A stretch of 64,000 bases of DNA from Peromyscus leucopus (Eukaryota; Chordata; Mammalia; Rodentia; Cricetidae), in contig NC_051084.1 in NCBI RefSeq assembly GCF_004664715.2, positions 63,353,334 through 63,417,333 of the forward strand. The letters are read 5' to 3'. Below, piece after piece: positions 1-11,559 of the stretch. The notes beneath the pieces are model-generated. The model was given only the letters and a program-made list of their open reading frames with translations, made no database searches and was not told where the DNA came from. The translations under genes and the position numbers were made by a program. Numbering within the stretch: the stretch's first letter is position 1; the number at the start of each line of letters is the position of its first letter.

Positions 1-862
1 CAAGTATGCACAAAATACTGTTCATGCCTTAAAGTTCAGTTGAGAGGTCTAAAGAGTCTGTGTTAAGTGTGCAGATAGTGAAAGCTGAACAAGCGGAAAA
101 GTAGACAAGGCAATGAGTGACTTAAGACAGTGCAGGCCTTCATTTAGACGAATAATGTGTGATAGGGGAAGGGCTCTCTAAGAAAAATTAGAGCTGGCCA
201 TTTGTTTACAAACTGGGTAGTTACATGACAGAAAGGGAGTTATGTGAGGAAAAGGCAGGGAAAGAGTTGAAGTTTTCTTTTCTGGCCCTCCGTTGGCCAT
301 TGGTAGGGTAACCAGTGAGTAGTCAGTTAAAGAATGTTATGTGATCTATAAACAACTTTCCTGGCTGGCCATTACTTGGGGTCCTTTGGGACATGGTAGG
401 CAAGAATCTAGAGAAACAACGTACTTTTAAGTCTGGAGACCAAATGGCTGTAGCTGTAGGAACTGTTACAGTCCAGCCAAATGGAGAAGCCTTACAATTT
501 AGACAACTTTGGCTCGCTGATGGAAAGGGTATGGGAATGAACAGATCTAGAAGGCTCTGGTAGCCTGGAAGCTGTGCTTACATCACTTCCTGGCTATTTA
601 CATTAAAGATATTGTATTCAAGGCAAAATTGATCCCCATTAGTGCCACGAGGCTTACCCAAATTCGTCCTTCTTTCTAGTTTACAGAGATAATACACTGG
701 CAAAGTACATGCCCATATATTTAGCATATATATATCTCTATGGACAATTCTATCAAAGGCTTTCTTATCCAGAAATAATCCCTTCAGGAACATTTCATGT
801 ATTTGACAAAAATCTATTATAAGTCGTTATAAAAAAACTATTGGTCTAGTGTTTCTAATTTT
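1..862. other. unique AT-rich sequence
   Basis: No coding exon, RNA gene or repeat that I recognise. The only frame over 60 codons (578-793, minus strand) has no family signature and looks like chance. Confidence 0.5.
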
Positions 863-1095
863 AATTTATTTATTTTTAAGAAGACAGGGTCTCATTTGTC
901 CTGGATTGGTCTCAAATTTGCTAGGTACTCAGGGACTGCATTGAACTTCTGATTTTCGTGTGTCCCCCTCCAGAGTGCTAGAATTACAACCATTCGCCAC
1001 TGCATTCAGTTTATGCATCGCTGGGGAATTGAACTCAGGATTTCATGCATGCTAGTCAAACATTCTCCTTGCAGAGTTAGATATCCCATCCTGTG
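863..1095 (-). repeat. B4-like SINE
   Basis: Read on the minus strand, the part near 890-1010 resembles B1 (the plus strand shows 'gacagggtct' and 'gtgctagaattacaa'). The part near 1017-1095 resembles a tRNA/ID-derived half ('gctggggaattgaactcag'). A B1-like part joined to an ID-like part is the organisation of rodent B4/RSINE elements. It is well diverged and no TSD was found. Confidence 0.55.
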
Positions 1096-2724
1096 TCCTG
1101 CTGTTTTTGAGCCACTAATTATGCTACCTCTCAGCTTTGTCAAGTAAATAGATACTTAATATCTTAAAATTCTTTCTACTTCTCCTGAAAATGATCTAAC
1201 TGGTTTGTGGGGATTCAGTACATTTTGGAGAGCTATACAATATTTCTAACATGCCATAAACTTTATTAAGTGTTTACTGTTTGATTGGAAATATTGTCCC
1301 GCCACATCAATATTGAGAAAGCTAGTCCAGTTGCTATGAACCAGGTATCAGTTAACCCCCCCACTTGCCCAGTGCTATGTGTATACCAGGTGTCAATCTC
1401 AGATGTGAAGTCTTGCATCTGTGAAATTGTTTTGTTTTCTAAGCTGAACTTTGTTTTTCTGTGCTGATTATTTTGCGCATGGTTATTTCCAAGGGGAAGG
1501 AAAACCATGTCAACTGTTAGAAAGTCATTAAAATAACCCCAAGGAATTATGAAGGCCTCCTAAAAGCATTTGCACTTGTTGTCTTTTATAATGGTCCCAG
1601 GTCTACCTCATGTGTTTTCTTTATTTTTCTTCTTTCTGATTATTGGGAGATGATTTCCATGAAAATTAGATCTTTATTCCTTGAGAGCTTATCTGTTCTT
1701 GCTGCTCAGAGGTGGGAAATGCTTAAAATATGAGCTCCATGAGTTGAATTAGAATGCATCCTGGCAATTTCCACAAGGATCAGTAGCTTTTTCTAGTCTA
1801 CCAGGAATTCAAACCCTGCTGCTCACCAGCTGCTGTTGGGATGGAAGCTTGCTGGTGTTGTTTTGTCGTGGCCTCCTCGTTCCCAAGAGCAGCCTTTGTT
1901 ACTCAAGAGATTGCAACCCAGGAGTGCCTGTTCCACCTAGTCCCTCTCCCTGTCATGTGAGAGAACCTGCATGGGTGGACAACTCTCCTCAGAGCATTAA
2001 CTTCAAGATGAATGTAATGCTGTATACACAGCGCTTCTATTCTATTTGATTTACATGCTACTTTCCACTTCATTTCTTTCTAACATAATGAATGCCCTAT
2101 TTCAAGGAAGTGCAACAGAATTTTGATGGTTTAGAACTATCTTAGGTTGGTACCGTGAAGTACTGATTTGCATGGTTAGTAAATTAATTTTTTTTTACCT
2201 TTGATTCAGTAGACAATACATTTAAATGTACTTACCACATATTATTTGTCTCAATTAGCACTGTGATAGAAGGGAAGAGGGAAAAAAAAACTATGCTTAT
2301 ATAACATGGTGATTTATTTTCTATGAATTTTGATAGAATTAGTAACACATAGATTAATATCTTTAAAAAAAGTATGAGAATCAAGAAACCAACTACATAT
2401 AGAAAATTTCACTTTAAATAGAATTTCTAGTATAAAGGCACCACAACACAAGCACAAAACGAAAATTAGCATCCCATCTTTAAAATTCTGGAACCATTTT
2501 TTTTACCTATATAAAAGTTATAATCATCTGTAATCAAAATTCATACTTTCAGATGAGATTATGGAGTTTCACTAATAGTTTCCATAAAACAGAACAAAGG
2601 TTTTCTTCTTTACTGTTCTTCTTTACTGTTACTGAAAAAAAATATACATACATTTATGTATCTAGAAATAAAGGCAAAAGAAGAAAAGTCATTAAAAACA
2701 AGTGAAACTACACACATTGGAAAT
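1096..2724. other. unique sequence without recognised features
   Basis: AT-rich DNA. Small frames at 1266-1508 (minus) and 1849-2049 (plus) show no protein family signature. Nothing else recognised. Confidence 0.5.
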
Positions 2725-3050
2725 GGTTCATTTTGTAAAGCTCTCTTGTCACGTATGTGCGAGGACTTGAGTTTAGATCTCTAGAACCCATGTGAAGTCA
2801 CATATAGCAGCAACATCTGTGATCCCATTGCTCCTCATGAGAGATGGAGGCAAAGACAGGCCATCCTTGCAGCTGTGAGCTGGCTAGCTTGCCATATGCT
2901 GTGGTTAACAAGAGACCTTTTTTCACATAAGGTGGAAGATGAGACCACTGAGGTCCTGTGTCATTCACGGGCATGGTGCATTCATACACATAATTATGGA
3001 GGCACAAACATACATATATACACACATCATACACAAGGAGGATCTAACAA
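2725..3050 (+). repeat. diverged tRNA-derived SINE (B2/B3/B4 type)
   Basis: The 5' part ('aaagctctcttgtcacgtat', then 'tctctagaacccatgtga') matches the pattern of a tRNA-derived rodent SINE head. The middle ('gctggctagcttgccatat') and the CA-rich tail near 2985-3040 match the long form seen again at 58255-58620. Old and diverged; subfamily not assigned. Confidence 0.45.
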
Positions 3051-3535
3051 GAAACAGGCCTACCTTTTGAAACTCTTCGAATCGGCTACTTGGAAATACT
3101 ATACTTATTCTGCACTCTTGAGACAATTTCAGATTCTCGAGAATGGAAGGACATGAAGACTGAAGATGTTGGTTATTTGCTAGTATCATGAAACCACTGG
3201 ATCAGCCACCTGTACCTCAATACTCTTGCTTTGTTAAGTTGTAATAGACATCTGATTGTGGGGCCTTTTTGTTTGCAATCAAAAGTCTTAACTAATAACT
3301 GATCAAGTGATGTTCAATTTACAAAGGTGGCTAGATATACATAGTTACTAAGAACTGATTATGGTTATTGCAGAGCCTTGCTCCTCAGTGTGGTGGTTTT
3401 GAGTTGGTGGAAATATAAGAGATTCAATGGGAGGTATTTAGAAGACCAGGGACATTGTTATCAGTAGAGATTAAGTTTGACTGATTCTTTCTTCAGGGAT
3501 CCTGGCTGGTTCCTGCCATGGACTGGCCCACTGGA
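3051..3535. other. unique sequence
   Basis: No gene or repeat recognised. Confidence 0.45.
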
Positions 3536-3870
3536 GGTACCACGACCGTAGGGGGACCAGAGCTTGGGTAGTCAGGAAGGCAAGGATTCAGCGAATGACA
3601 GACAGACAACACACTCAGAAGTGGTTTGAATCTGCTGCAATTTTACTTCTGCAAATCAGTAATTTATATACAGAAAAGAAAACTACCAAGTCATACAAGG
3701 AGCAACAAGAGCTTGGCAATAATTCAATTACATCATCTTTAAAAAACAGCAAGCACACAATTATTAATCAGCACTAGACATGTCCCTTCACTCACAAGAA
3801 CTTTATGACCCAAAGAGCAGTCTGTGTTTTTTAAACTTAATATGGTCCCTAGACTTGTGAAGGCTTCTTT
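3536..3870 (-). repeat. possible ERV/LTR remnant
   Basis: A block with unusually many CpGs for its surroundings ('accacgaccgtaggggga', 'ttcagcgaatgacagaca', 'tttgcggctgcggctg'), plus 'gctgcaattttacttctgca', which on the minus strand could be a decayed polyadenylation region. It reminds me of rodent ERV LTR/leader sequence, but boundaries and TSD are not visible. Confidence 0.25.
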
Positions 3871-4961
3871 GCGGCTGCGGCTGTGTCCTTCATCTTTATC
3901 TCAGCCACTCTCTAGTTTATTATACACTTCTACTTTTCTGGTTCTCATGACCCATTTAGCCAATTTGGATGCTGCAGATACTCCCTAAGTCTTTCTTCAG
4001 TTCTTTTATCACATATATGTTTTTAATATAAAACCTTTTTACCTGCTGGAATATGGACTCTTGTACTTTTACTCCTGTAAGGGGGTTAACGTGAGATAAT
4101 GTTTTCTGCCATAAATCACTTTAGTTGGGATTCCTAAAGGATTCCTAGTGGGTGAGTGTTCATTCCCTAGAAGTGCCTGATCTAGCGGCTTGGGGTCTTT
4201 AAAGAATAGCTCATTCTGCTATATCTAAATAAGGTCCATGTCCAGCTTCCCCTTTCCTCCATAGTTCACAACCGAAGCATTCATTAGTTTTGGCTGTGCT
4301 TCATAGATTAATTAGAACATTATCAGAAAAGCAGTTATACACAACCCATAGCCCAGGGAGCTCATGATCCGTGAAGCACATCTCCTTGGAGAAGGAGGCA
4401 TAACACGGGCACTCTGCCAGGGACCTCCAGGGAGCTTAGTCCTGTGGGACATGTATCTCCCATCTGCTATTATTGACATAATTGTTCATGTCACACGGAC
4501 GACACTGGAGTTGGTGTGGCAGGTTCCTAAGAAAGTTGAGTTGCTATAGATGAGAAAACTGATCACTGGTCCTCTGTGACCTACTTTCATGTCCTGTTAT
4601 CTCTCCCACCAACACTCATTCCAGTGAGTTAACAGCTCTGTTAGGTCCTCATTACAGCCAAAACAGAAGCTAGAGTCAGGTAAACAACCTCCTCACCAAG
4701 CATGAAATTTACATTACCTAATACATGGGGGAAGACTATACCAATCCAATTGTAAGAACAGACATTGTATGAAGTGCCGTCATCAGATAAGTACTTCATA
4801 GTGAAAGTACTCGTCACCAGAAAGGCTGGGTTTTCAAGGTAAAGTAAGAGTATGGACACTGTGTGTAAAACTGTGAATTCGTCTGTGTCTTCTACTTGGA
4901 AGCTATTTCACCCTTTACTAGTGGTTATGTTGTGGCTTGTCTCAATGGACACACAAAAAAG
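3871..4961. other. unique sequence
   Basis: No recognised gene or repeat. The frames here (4364-4549 plus, 4641-4859 minus) are short and featureless. Confidence 0.45.
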
Positions 4962-5080
4962 AACCAGGCTGGGTGTTTTGGTTCACACATGTGTTCCCAG
5001 AACTCAAGAGGTAGAGGAGAGAGGATTGGGAGTTCAAAACCTTTTTCAGCTACATGTGGTCCTGTCTCAAGAATTAATGT
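4962..5080 (+). repeat. B1 SINE, diverged
   Basis: Plus-strand B1 order: 'ggctgggtgttttggttcac', 'tgttcccagaactcaagagg', 'gattgggagttcaaaacct', 'ggtcctgtctcaagaa'. CpG positions are decayed, so it is an old copy. Small frames at 4852-5093 lie across it and are not genes. Confidence 0.6.
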
Positions 5081-5690
5081 AATACAAAAATAATTCCTGC
5101 ACAGTGCTAAAATATACCAGAATACAAATAGCTCTCCTGGCCCACAGTGTCAGTCTTGAAGAGGAGATCTGATATTAAATCCCTTTGCTCTCTTCAGGGT
5201 GTATTTTAAAACGTATCTCTTTGTCTGTGTATTTTAGTTTATAATTTTAGACAGTATCTACTGAGTCATAGGTTATTGACCAGGGATGTCACACTTCCAT
5301 TCAGTAAAATCATGTTAAAATCTCAGTGCCTCTATTCATGGCCTCAAATAATACTCTTACATAATCATTTCCTATTTACTCAATTATAGACAGTGATTCT
5401 TGATTCTCTACTTTGAAGGTGAGGATATTAGCACTTCTAACACTTCCTTCAGCTTTCATCTTGTTTCCAACCCAAACTGGTGTCTCTCTATTCTTATATG
5501 TCAAGCTTGTTAACATCACATTGAATTCATTAACCACAATTAACCACCTTATAATTTGATGTAAATAATTTCTGAAAGTTAAAAAATCAATAAATATTGT
5601 TTCTGGTATTATTACCAATACAGGGGAAATGGATAGCTGGTTAATATCTTAACTTTCTTACCCAAGGGGAAATTTGTAGAAAGAGAAAAA
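5081..5690. other. unique sequence
   Basis: AT-rich, no recognised feature. Confidence 0.45.

Positions 5691-5693
<3 letters not shown>

Positions 5694-5731
<38 letters not shown>
5694..5731. repeat. (TG)n microsatellite
   Basis: About 18 uninterrupted TG units are visible directly. Confidence 0.97.
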
Positions 5732-5733
<2 letters not shown>

Positions 5734-5734
5734 A

Positions 5735-6000
5735 TAATAGTGCTCTTTCTCTGAAAAACATCTTTTGACCAAATGTTGAATAGGAAGTGTTTTTTCTGAA
5801 TTTTTGCCTATTTCAGAAGCATCTTTAAAACTTTCTCATATTTTATTGGTCAATTGCCCAATACAGCAATACAGTAAAAATTAGCTTTCTTTTGGACTAA
5901 GTACGTACAAAACATGAGAAACTAAAGCAACAGAGCTATTTTGTTTTGCTTTGTCAAAGGTATGTAGCACAGCCATTATTTATTTCATAAGGAATTATTA
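5735..6000. other. unique sequence
   Basis: No recognised feature. Confidence 0.4.
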
Positions 6001-6147
6001 TTTTTTTGAGGCAGAGCCCTATTACATAATCTGTCTGTCATGGAACTCACTATGTAGACCAAGCTGGCCTCAGACTCACAGAGATCATGCTGTTTCTGTA
6101 TCCCTAGTGCTGGGATTAAAGTTGTAAGTGTCCACACCTTGCCAACA
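6001..6147 (-). repeat. B1 SINE
   Basis: Reverse-complement B1: T-rich tail at the left, then 'gaggcagagccctattac', 'gaactcactatgtagacca', 'agctggcctcagactcac' and 'tagtgctgggattaaag'. About 147 bp, close to the full B1 length. Confidence 0.75.
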
Positions 6148-6601
6148 TGATTTCTGTCAGTTATATTTCTTCAGATAGAACACTTAATTTACGAGAAATC
6201 CATCAGAAATGAATGAAGTCACTTTGTATTGGAGCTGGAAATAATATTTATTTTCACTTTCAGGTTTACAAATGATAGCAACACTACTATCATCTCAATG
6301 AGCATCTACACCTTCTTTTATGGACCCAGTTTGCCTTAATAGATATCTGAATAGTATATAAAGTCATTATTGTTATATTTTATTTTATTATTGAAGGAAG
6401 TGAAACCCACAGACTTTTCATAACTTGATGCTGACAAATAGATTTCTTTTGTTTAAAACATATTTTAAAGTTGTTTAAAAGATATATAAGATGGAACTCA
6501 TTTAAATGAAATACCTTGGTTTAATATTTTGCTCAAAGCATGTTTTAGGACACAGTTGTCTAAGGAGTTTCTACTGTATTGCTAATGATCTATGACAGTC
6601 C
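6148..6601. other. unique sequence
   Basis: AT-rich; nothing recognised. Confidence 0.4.
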
Positions 6602-6705
6602 CTGAGAAACACATTATCATCACCTCAGTCACTCTGGAGGTAGAGGCAGAAAAGTCCAAAAGCCTGGACAGCACAGCGAGGTTGAATCACAGCACAACAA
6701 ATAAA
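6602..6705 (+). repeat. B1-like fragment
   Basis: 'tcactctggaggtagaggca' followed by 'agcctggacagcacagcgag' keeps the order of the B1 body, but the ends are missing. Low-confidence old copy. Confidence 0.35.
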
Positions 6706-6957
6706 GTCAAGAGGTCCCTCAAATGGTTTTGTTCACTGTCTACTAAAATTATGTAAAATTGTAATTCATCAATAGATTAATGAGGACTAACCATGATCAA
6801 AATAAACAACAAAAGTACCACCTACAAGAGACAAAGTTGAAATTGCACCATAGGAAATAAACCAGAGTTCTCCACAGTACTTTACTGAGTAGCAGAGGAA
6901 GGGGAAGGGTTAACATTTTAAACCTTTGACATGTTATACAAGAAGTAAACTACTTTT

Positions 6958-7182
6958 CAGCATTTATTTATTTATTTATTTACTTACTTACTTACTTACT
7001 CATTTATTTATTCTGCAAGCACCTGAGTGTGTATATATTTGTGGGTTTAAGAGTGACACTATTTGCATGTAAAAGTCAGAGGATATTTCTCTCTTCCTGT
7101 AGGGAACCCAGGGATCAAACTCAGGTTGATAAGCTTAGTAGTAAGTACTCTTACCAACAGAGCAATCTCACTAGTCCCAATA
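6958..7182 (-). repeat. B2/B3-type SINE with TTTA/CTTA tail
   Basis: Reverse-complement tRNA-derived SINE. The right end has the box-A-like region ('ctcttaccaacagagcaatc') and the middle has 'gggatcaaactcaggttg', the reverse complement of the B-box-type region. The left end is a TTTA/CTTA simple repeat (6960-7010), the usual tail on the minus strand. Confidence 0.6.
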
Positions 7183-7784
7183 AATGATTTAGATACTCTA
7201 TTTATATAGGTTTTCTGTGTAATAGTTTCATGTCCTGAAACACTGACATTTAATTGGACTGTTTATTTTTGCTTATCTAGTGTTAATAGGTATAAGAAGT
7301 TAATTATTTGCTGTCTAACAGAAGTGATTGTGGCAAAAAAAGACCAAGTGTAGATTTTAAAAATGATTTTTGTATATTTGTGTGTGTTGAAGGGAATGCA
7401 CTCATGTGTGTATGTAAGTGTTCATGCACATGTATATATGGAGGTCAGGGGTGGATTTCAGATGCTGGGTGTCTGTTCCAGAAGATTTGTTCTCACTGAC
7501 ACTTCCAAACTACCAATAAAGTTAAACCTTAAATCAGAGGATGGAGTTCAGGTAGCCAGAATTTGTCATAGAGGTTTTGGAGGACCAAGATAGAAAGGCG
7601 TAGGAAGTAGTAAGGAGGGACTTAGAAAGATGTGAAGTCTTTTCAATCTGGAAGTATGGAGAGGCAGGGTCAGCTGATTGTTCCTCCATTGCTCTTTGAA
7701 TCTATCAGGTTTTTACTCCAATTTCTGACTCCTGAGTTTTATTTAACAACAGAAAAATAAAAGTAATGGCATCAGGTGTCACTC
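7183..7784. other. mostly unique; possible SINE fragment
   Basis: Around 7370-7500 there is 'catgcacatgtatatatgga' followed by 'ggaggtcaggggtggattt', weakly like a minus-strand B3-type SINE. The rest is unrecognised. Confidence 0.3.
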
Positions 7785-8012
7785 TCCAACTTTTTCTCCT
7801 GAGACAGTCTTTCACTGAACTTAGAATTAGCTGGTTTGGGAATAGAAGGGATAGCCATAAGCCTCAGTGGTCACCCTATTTCCACCCTTCACTTTGCTAG
7901 GGTTACAGGCATGCAGCCAAATTTTCCATATGGATGCTAGGAATCCAACTCAGGTCTTAAGATCTGATCAGCAAGATCTTTTGTCCATTGAGCCATTGTG
8001 CCAGCATGAAGT
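7785..8012 (-). repeat. tRNA-derived SINE (long B3/B4-like form)
   Basis: Read on the minus strand it runs from the head at right ('ccattgagccattgtgcc') through 'gatgctaggaatccaactca' to 'tcctgagacagtctttcact' at left. The same layout is seen at 41300-41575 and 52320-52600, so these appear to be one family. Confidence 0.5.
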
Positions 8013-8124
8013 GTGTGATTTTGATAATCTAACACTTATTTAAATTCTAATATATTCCATGCATTGAAGTTTTACTTCAATGTCAAAGTTTATGTGCAGA
8101 AGCATCAAGCTTATAAAGAGGTAA

Positions 8125-8890
8125 TGTGCATTTCCCTGATGTCTAAGGACGTTGAACATTTCTTTGTTTCTGCACCATGTGTGATTCCTCTATTGAGAAT
8201 CCTCTTTTTAGCTTTGTACCCTATTTTTAATTAGATTATTTGGTTTATGGTATCTAATTTGTTGAGTTCTTTACATATTTTGGATATTAGACTTCTATCA
8301 GATATGGAATTAGTAAAATTCTTTTCCCACTATGTAGGCTGCCTTTGTCTGATTGATGGTGTCTTTTGCCTTACAGAAGCTTTTCGGTTTCATGAGGTCC
8401 CATTTATTAATCATTGAGCTTAGTGACATCACTATTGGTGTTCTGTTCAGGAAGTCATCTCTTGTGCCAATGTGTTGAAATCTATTCCCCCACTTTCTCT
8501 TTAATCAGGTTTAGCGTGTCTGGTTTTATGTTGAGGTCTTTGATCCATCTGGACTTGAATTTTGTACAGGTTGATAAATACAGATATTTTTGCATTTTTC
8601 TACAGAAAGACACCCAATTTGACCAGCACCATTTGTTGAAGATGCTTTCTTTTTTTTCCAGTGTGTATTTCTGGCTTTCTTGTCAAAAGTCAAGTATCCA
8701 TACATGTGTAGATTTATGTCTGGATCTTTAATTCAATTACATTGATCAACATGTCAGTTTTTATGCCAGTACCATGTGGTTAGTATTACTATAGCTCCGT
8801 AGTACAACTTGAAATCAAGTATAATGATACCTCCAGAAGTTTTTTTTTTTTTTTTTATTGTTCAGGATTGTTTTAGCTATCCTGGGTTTT
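8125..8890 (-). mobile_element. L1 ORF2 segment, inverted 5' part of a twin-primed L1
   Basis: The reverse complement is L1 ORF2 sequence from the region upstream of the C-terminal cysteine domain. It is recognisable by comparison with the in-window L1 at 28748-29485 (for example 'gaggtctttgatccatctgg' and 'gaccagcaccatttgttgaa' are antisense ORF2). The segment ends at 8890, and about 12 bp later the same L1 resumes in the opposite orientation at the matching ORF2 position. That is the arrangement expected from twin priming during target-primed reverse transcription. Internal stops make it non-coding. Confidence 0.85.
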
Positions 8891-9282
8891 TTGTTTTACT
8901 TTAAGATTACATCTTACACCTGTCAGAATGGATAAGATCCATAACATAAGTGACAACTCAGGTTGTCAAGAATGTGGAGCAAGTTGATCACTCCTCCTTT
9001 GTTGGTAGGAGAGAAAACTTTTATAGCCACTACAGAAATCAATATGGAAGTTCCTCAAAAAATTGGAAATAGATCTATCTTAAGACCCAGCAATACCACT
9101 GGGTCTTAAGACTGTATATCCTGGGCATGTACTCAAAGCATGCTCCATTTTACCACAAGGACACTTGCTCAACTATGTTCATTGTGGTTTTATTCATACT
9201 AGGCAGAAACTGGAAAAATAACCTATATGTCCCTAAACTGAAGAATGGATAAAGAAAAAGTGGGACATTTACAAAATGGAGT

Positions 9283-9601
9283 GTAGTGGGTAGCCATTCC
9301 AGCTTGGTTCTGGAAGTTCCAACCCCCATTGAGACTCTGGCAACTGTCACGCCTACGAGGCGGGGCGAGGGGAGGCGCCTGGGGACCCAAGAGCTGGATG
9401 GGCCAGCACTCGCGCTGGGCGCTCTCTCGGTGCGGGGACGCTGACCAGTGCAGATTGACTGTGTAGAGCTCCGGAGAACACCGCTGGACTGCATTACACC
9501 TTCCCCAGACCCTGCGACCTACCCATTACTTAATTTGTGAGTTACACCATTAAATAAATATCCTTTTAACTACGTGGAGTGGCCAAAATAATTTCTCCAA
9601 T
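9283..9601. mobile_element. CpG-rich 319-bp insertion flanked by 8-bp direct repeats
   Basis: L1 ORF2 sequence is interrupted between 'acaaaatggagt' (ending 9282) and 'attactcaact' (from 9610). The flanking 8-mer aatggagt occurs at 9275-9282 and 9602-9609. The insert holds about 15 CpGs (for example 'acgaggcggggcgagggg', 'actcgcgctgggcgctct') in a region otherwise almost free of CpG. It ends in an AT-rich part with 'attaaataaatatcc', a possible polyadenylation signal. It is either a short LTR or an unknown non-autonomous element; family not assigned. The 114-codon minus-strand frame at 9150-9494 crosses its boundary and is not a gene. Confidence 0.7.
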
Positions 9602-9941
9602 AATGGAGTATTACTCAACTATTAAAAAATGATGTCATGAAATTTGCAGGCAAATGGATATAACTAGAAAAATTTATCCTGAGTGAGATAACCCAGATAC
9701 AGAAAGACAAATATAGTATGTACTCACTTATAACATGATATTAGCTCTTAAGTAAATGATAATTAAGCTATAATCCACAGACCCAGAGAAGTTAGGTAAG
9801 GAGGAGCGCTCTAGGAAGGATGCGTGGACTTCCCTGGGAAGGGAAAATAGAATAAATTTTGGGGGTGGAATGGGGGCAGGTGAGGACAGGAGCAGGAAAG
9901 ATCAGGTGAGGGGGAGAGAAAGCTGGAATTGGGGAGCATTG

Positions 9942-9953
9942 GTGTGTGTTTGT

Positions 9954-10001
<48 letters not shown>
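9942..10001. repeat. (TG)n microsatellite in L1 3' UTR
   Basis: About 40 bp of pure TG (9961-10000), preceded by interrupted TG units. Confidence 0.97.
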
Positions 10002-10004
<3 letters not shown>

Positions 10005-10714
10005 CCTAGTGCAGTGGAAACTTCCTGAAATCAATGAGCATGATCGTAGTGTGGTTTTCTAGTAATGGAGGATATAGAGTCTGAAATGGCCATCTTTTTT
10101 TAGTGGGCAAGGCTTCCAAAGGTAGAACTTAGTAGTATTTGGTTGAGTTGTTGGCTGAGGGGGCCCTGTGGAGATCCCTAAACAACCCAGGCCAATGCTA
10201 GGACAGAAGATTACTCTCTGAAAACTGACAGCCGGGATCCCCATTGCTGAGGACACATCCCCATAGCTCATTGAACATAGGGAGGTTGAGTTGATACCTG
10301 CATGCAGCCTTCTAGTCCTTTTGGTGTGGAAATGTACTCTGCAGGCTATGGAAAGAGAAACCTGGACATCATCCGGGCCACAAAACCATTCAACTACAGT
10401 CTGTCCTGCCTGGAAGATGTGCTGGGGCAATGATGGCAGAGAACCTGTGGGAGTGGCCAACCAATGTTTGGTTTAACTTGAGGCTCCTGACATGAGAGGA
10501 AGCCCTTGATCTACACTGCCTGGATGGCTGGGAATTGGAGACTGGATAGCAAAAAGACCTAGGGTAGAACCAAATGTAACTAACAAAAAGAAAAAAAATC
10601 AATGAAATGATTCCTAATGATATTCTACTACACACATAGATTGGTGCCTTATTCAGTTGTCATCAGAGAGACTTCCTCTGGGAGCAGAACAGACACCCAC
10701 AGCCAGACATTGTG

Positions 10715-10716
<2 letters not shown>

Positions 10717-10775
<59 letters not shown>
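10717..10775. repeat. (GA)n microsatellite in L1 3' UTR
   Basis: About 29 GA units uninterrupted. It produces artificial Arg-Glu or Ser-Leu repeat frames that are not genes. Confidence 0.97.
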
Positions 10776-10777
<2 letters not shown>

Positions 10778-11135
10778 TAAATTGGAGGGCTCCATCTAAT
10801 TCCTCCTCTCAGAGCTCAGAGAACCTCACAGAAGACAGGGAGAAAAGACTACAGAAGTCAGAGGAGATGGAGGACACCATGGAAACATGGTTCACAAATC
10901 AACTAAGCAGGGCTCACATGGGCTCACAGAGACTAAAAATAGGTAAGCATGAGGCATGAGGCCTGCTATGGGTCTATACCAGGTTCTCTGCATATGTTAT
11001 AGCTGTTACTTTGGTGTTTTTGTGGGACTCCTAACAGTGGGAGCAGGTGTGTCTCTGACTCTTTTGCTTTTTCTTGAGACTCTTTACTTCTTATTGGGTT
11101 GCCTTGTTCAGCCTTGATACATTCAGGAAACAGAA

Positions 11136-11299
11136 TGGACAGGAAGCAGGGCAAGGGTTATAAAACTTCAAACCCCACCGCCTACCAGTGACCTGCTACC
11201 TCAAGAGATGCTTCAGTTCTTAAAGGCTTCACAACATTCCAAAACAGCCCCAGCTTGGGGCATGAGTCCATGGAGGATAGTTCACATTCAAACCACAAA
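11136..11299 (-). repeat. MaLR-type LTR fragment
   Basis: 'ccagtgacctgctacctcaa', 'ttccaaaacagccccagctt', 'catgagtccatggaggatag' and the end 'cacattcaaaccacaaatag' follow the order of a common rodent MaLR-type LTR in reverse orientation. Truncated at left by the L1. Confidence 0.5.
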
Positions 11300-11321
11300 T
11301 AGATAGCAGGAATCTAGTTTT

Positions 11322-11489
11322 TTTTGTTTGTTTGTTTGTTTGTTTGTTTTTTTTCTTTTTGGTTTTTCGAGACAGGGTTTCTCTATGTAGCTTTGCGCCT
11401 TTCCTGGAACTCACTTGGTAGCCCAGGCTGGCCTCGAACTCACAGAGATCCTCCTGCCTCTGCCTCCCAAGTGCTGGGATTAAAGGCGT

Positions 11490-11551
<62 letters not shown>

Positions 11552-11559
11552 ACCCGGCC
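11322..11559 (-). mobile_element. young B1 SINE with internal CGC expansion
   Basis: Reverse-complement B1 with T-rich tail (TTTG repeats at 11325-11350), 'cgagacagggtttctctatg', 'ccaggctggcctcgaactca' and 'aagtgctgggattaaaggcg'. An exact 14-bp TSD flanks it: aggaatctagtttt at 11308-11321 and 11560-11573. The 5' head of the B1 (right end) is expanded by a CGC triplet tract, giving 238 bp instead of the usual ~150-180. The 81-codon frame at 11324-11569 with an Ala run is a by-product. Confidence 0.92.
11491..11545. repeat. (CGC)n trinucleotide expansion
   Basis: 55 bp of uninterrupted CGC/GCC triplet, about 18 units, followed by CCA/CCAC triplets. It sits where B1 normally has a short GGT/GGC-rich stretch, the probable seed. 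Every unit carries a CpG. Confidence 0.97.

Larger units (their letters stand above)
8903..11135 (+). mobile_element. L1 3' portion (ORF2 end and Lx-like 3' UTR)
   Basis: Sense L1: 'acatcttacacctgtcagaa', 'cactgggtcttaagactgta', 'cagatacagaaagacaaata' and 'tgtactcacttataacatga' are ORF2 C-terminal sequence. From about 9760 the 3' UTR follows, with purine-rich tract, (TG)n and (GA)n, and ends like the Lx 3' UTR ('agacattgtgtggagagaga', 'ctcagagctcagagaacct'). ORF2 is broken by stops and by an inserted element at 9283-9601. The 3' end lacks a poly(A) tail and stops near 11135 against another repeat. It pairs with the inverted segment at 8125-8890. Confidence 0.82.

Noticed and set aside
9150..9494. 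114-codon minus-strand frame rich in Arg/Ser/Pro
   Set aside because: Crosses the boundary between L1 ORF2 and a GC-rich insertion; open only because of base composition.
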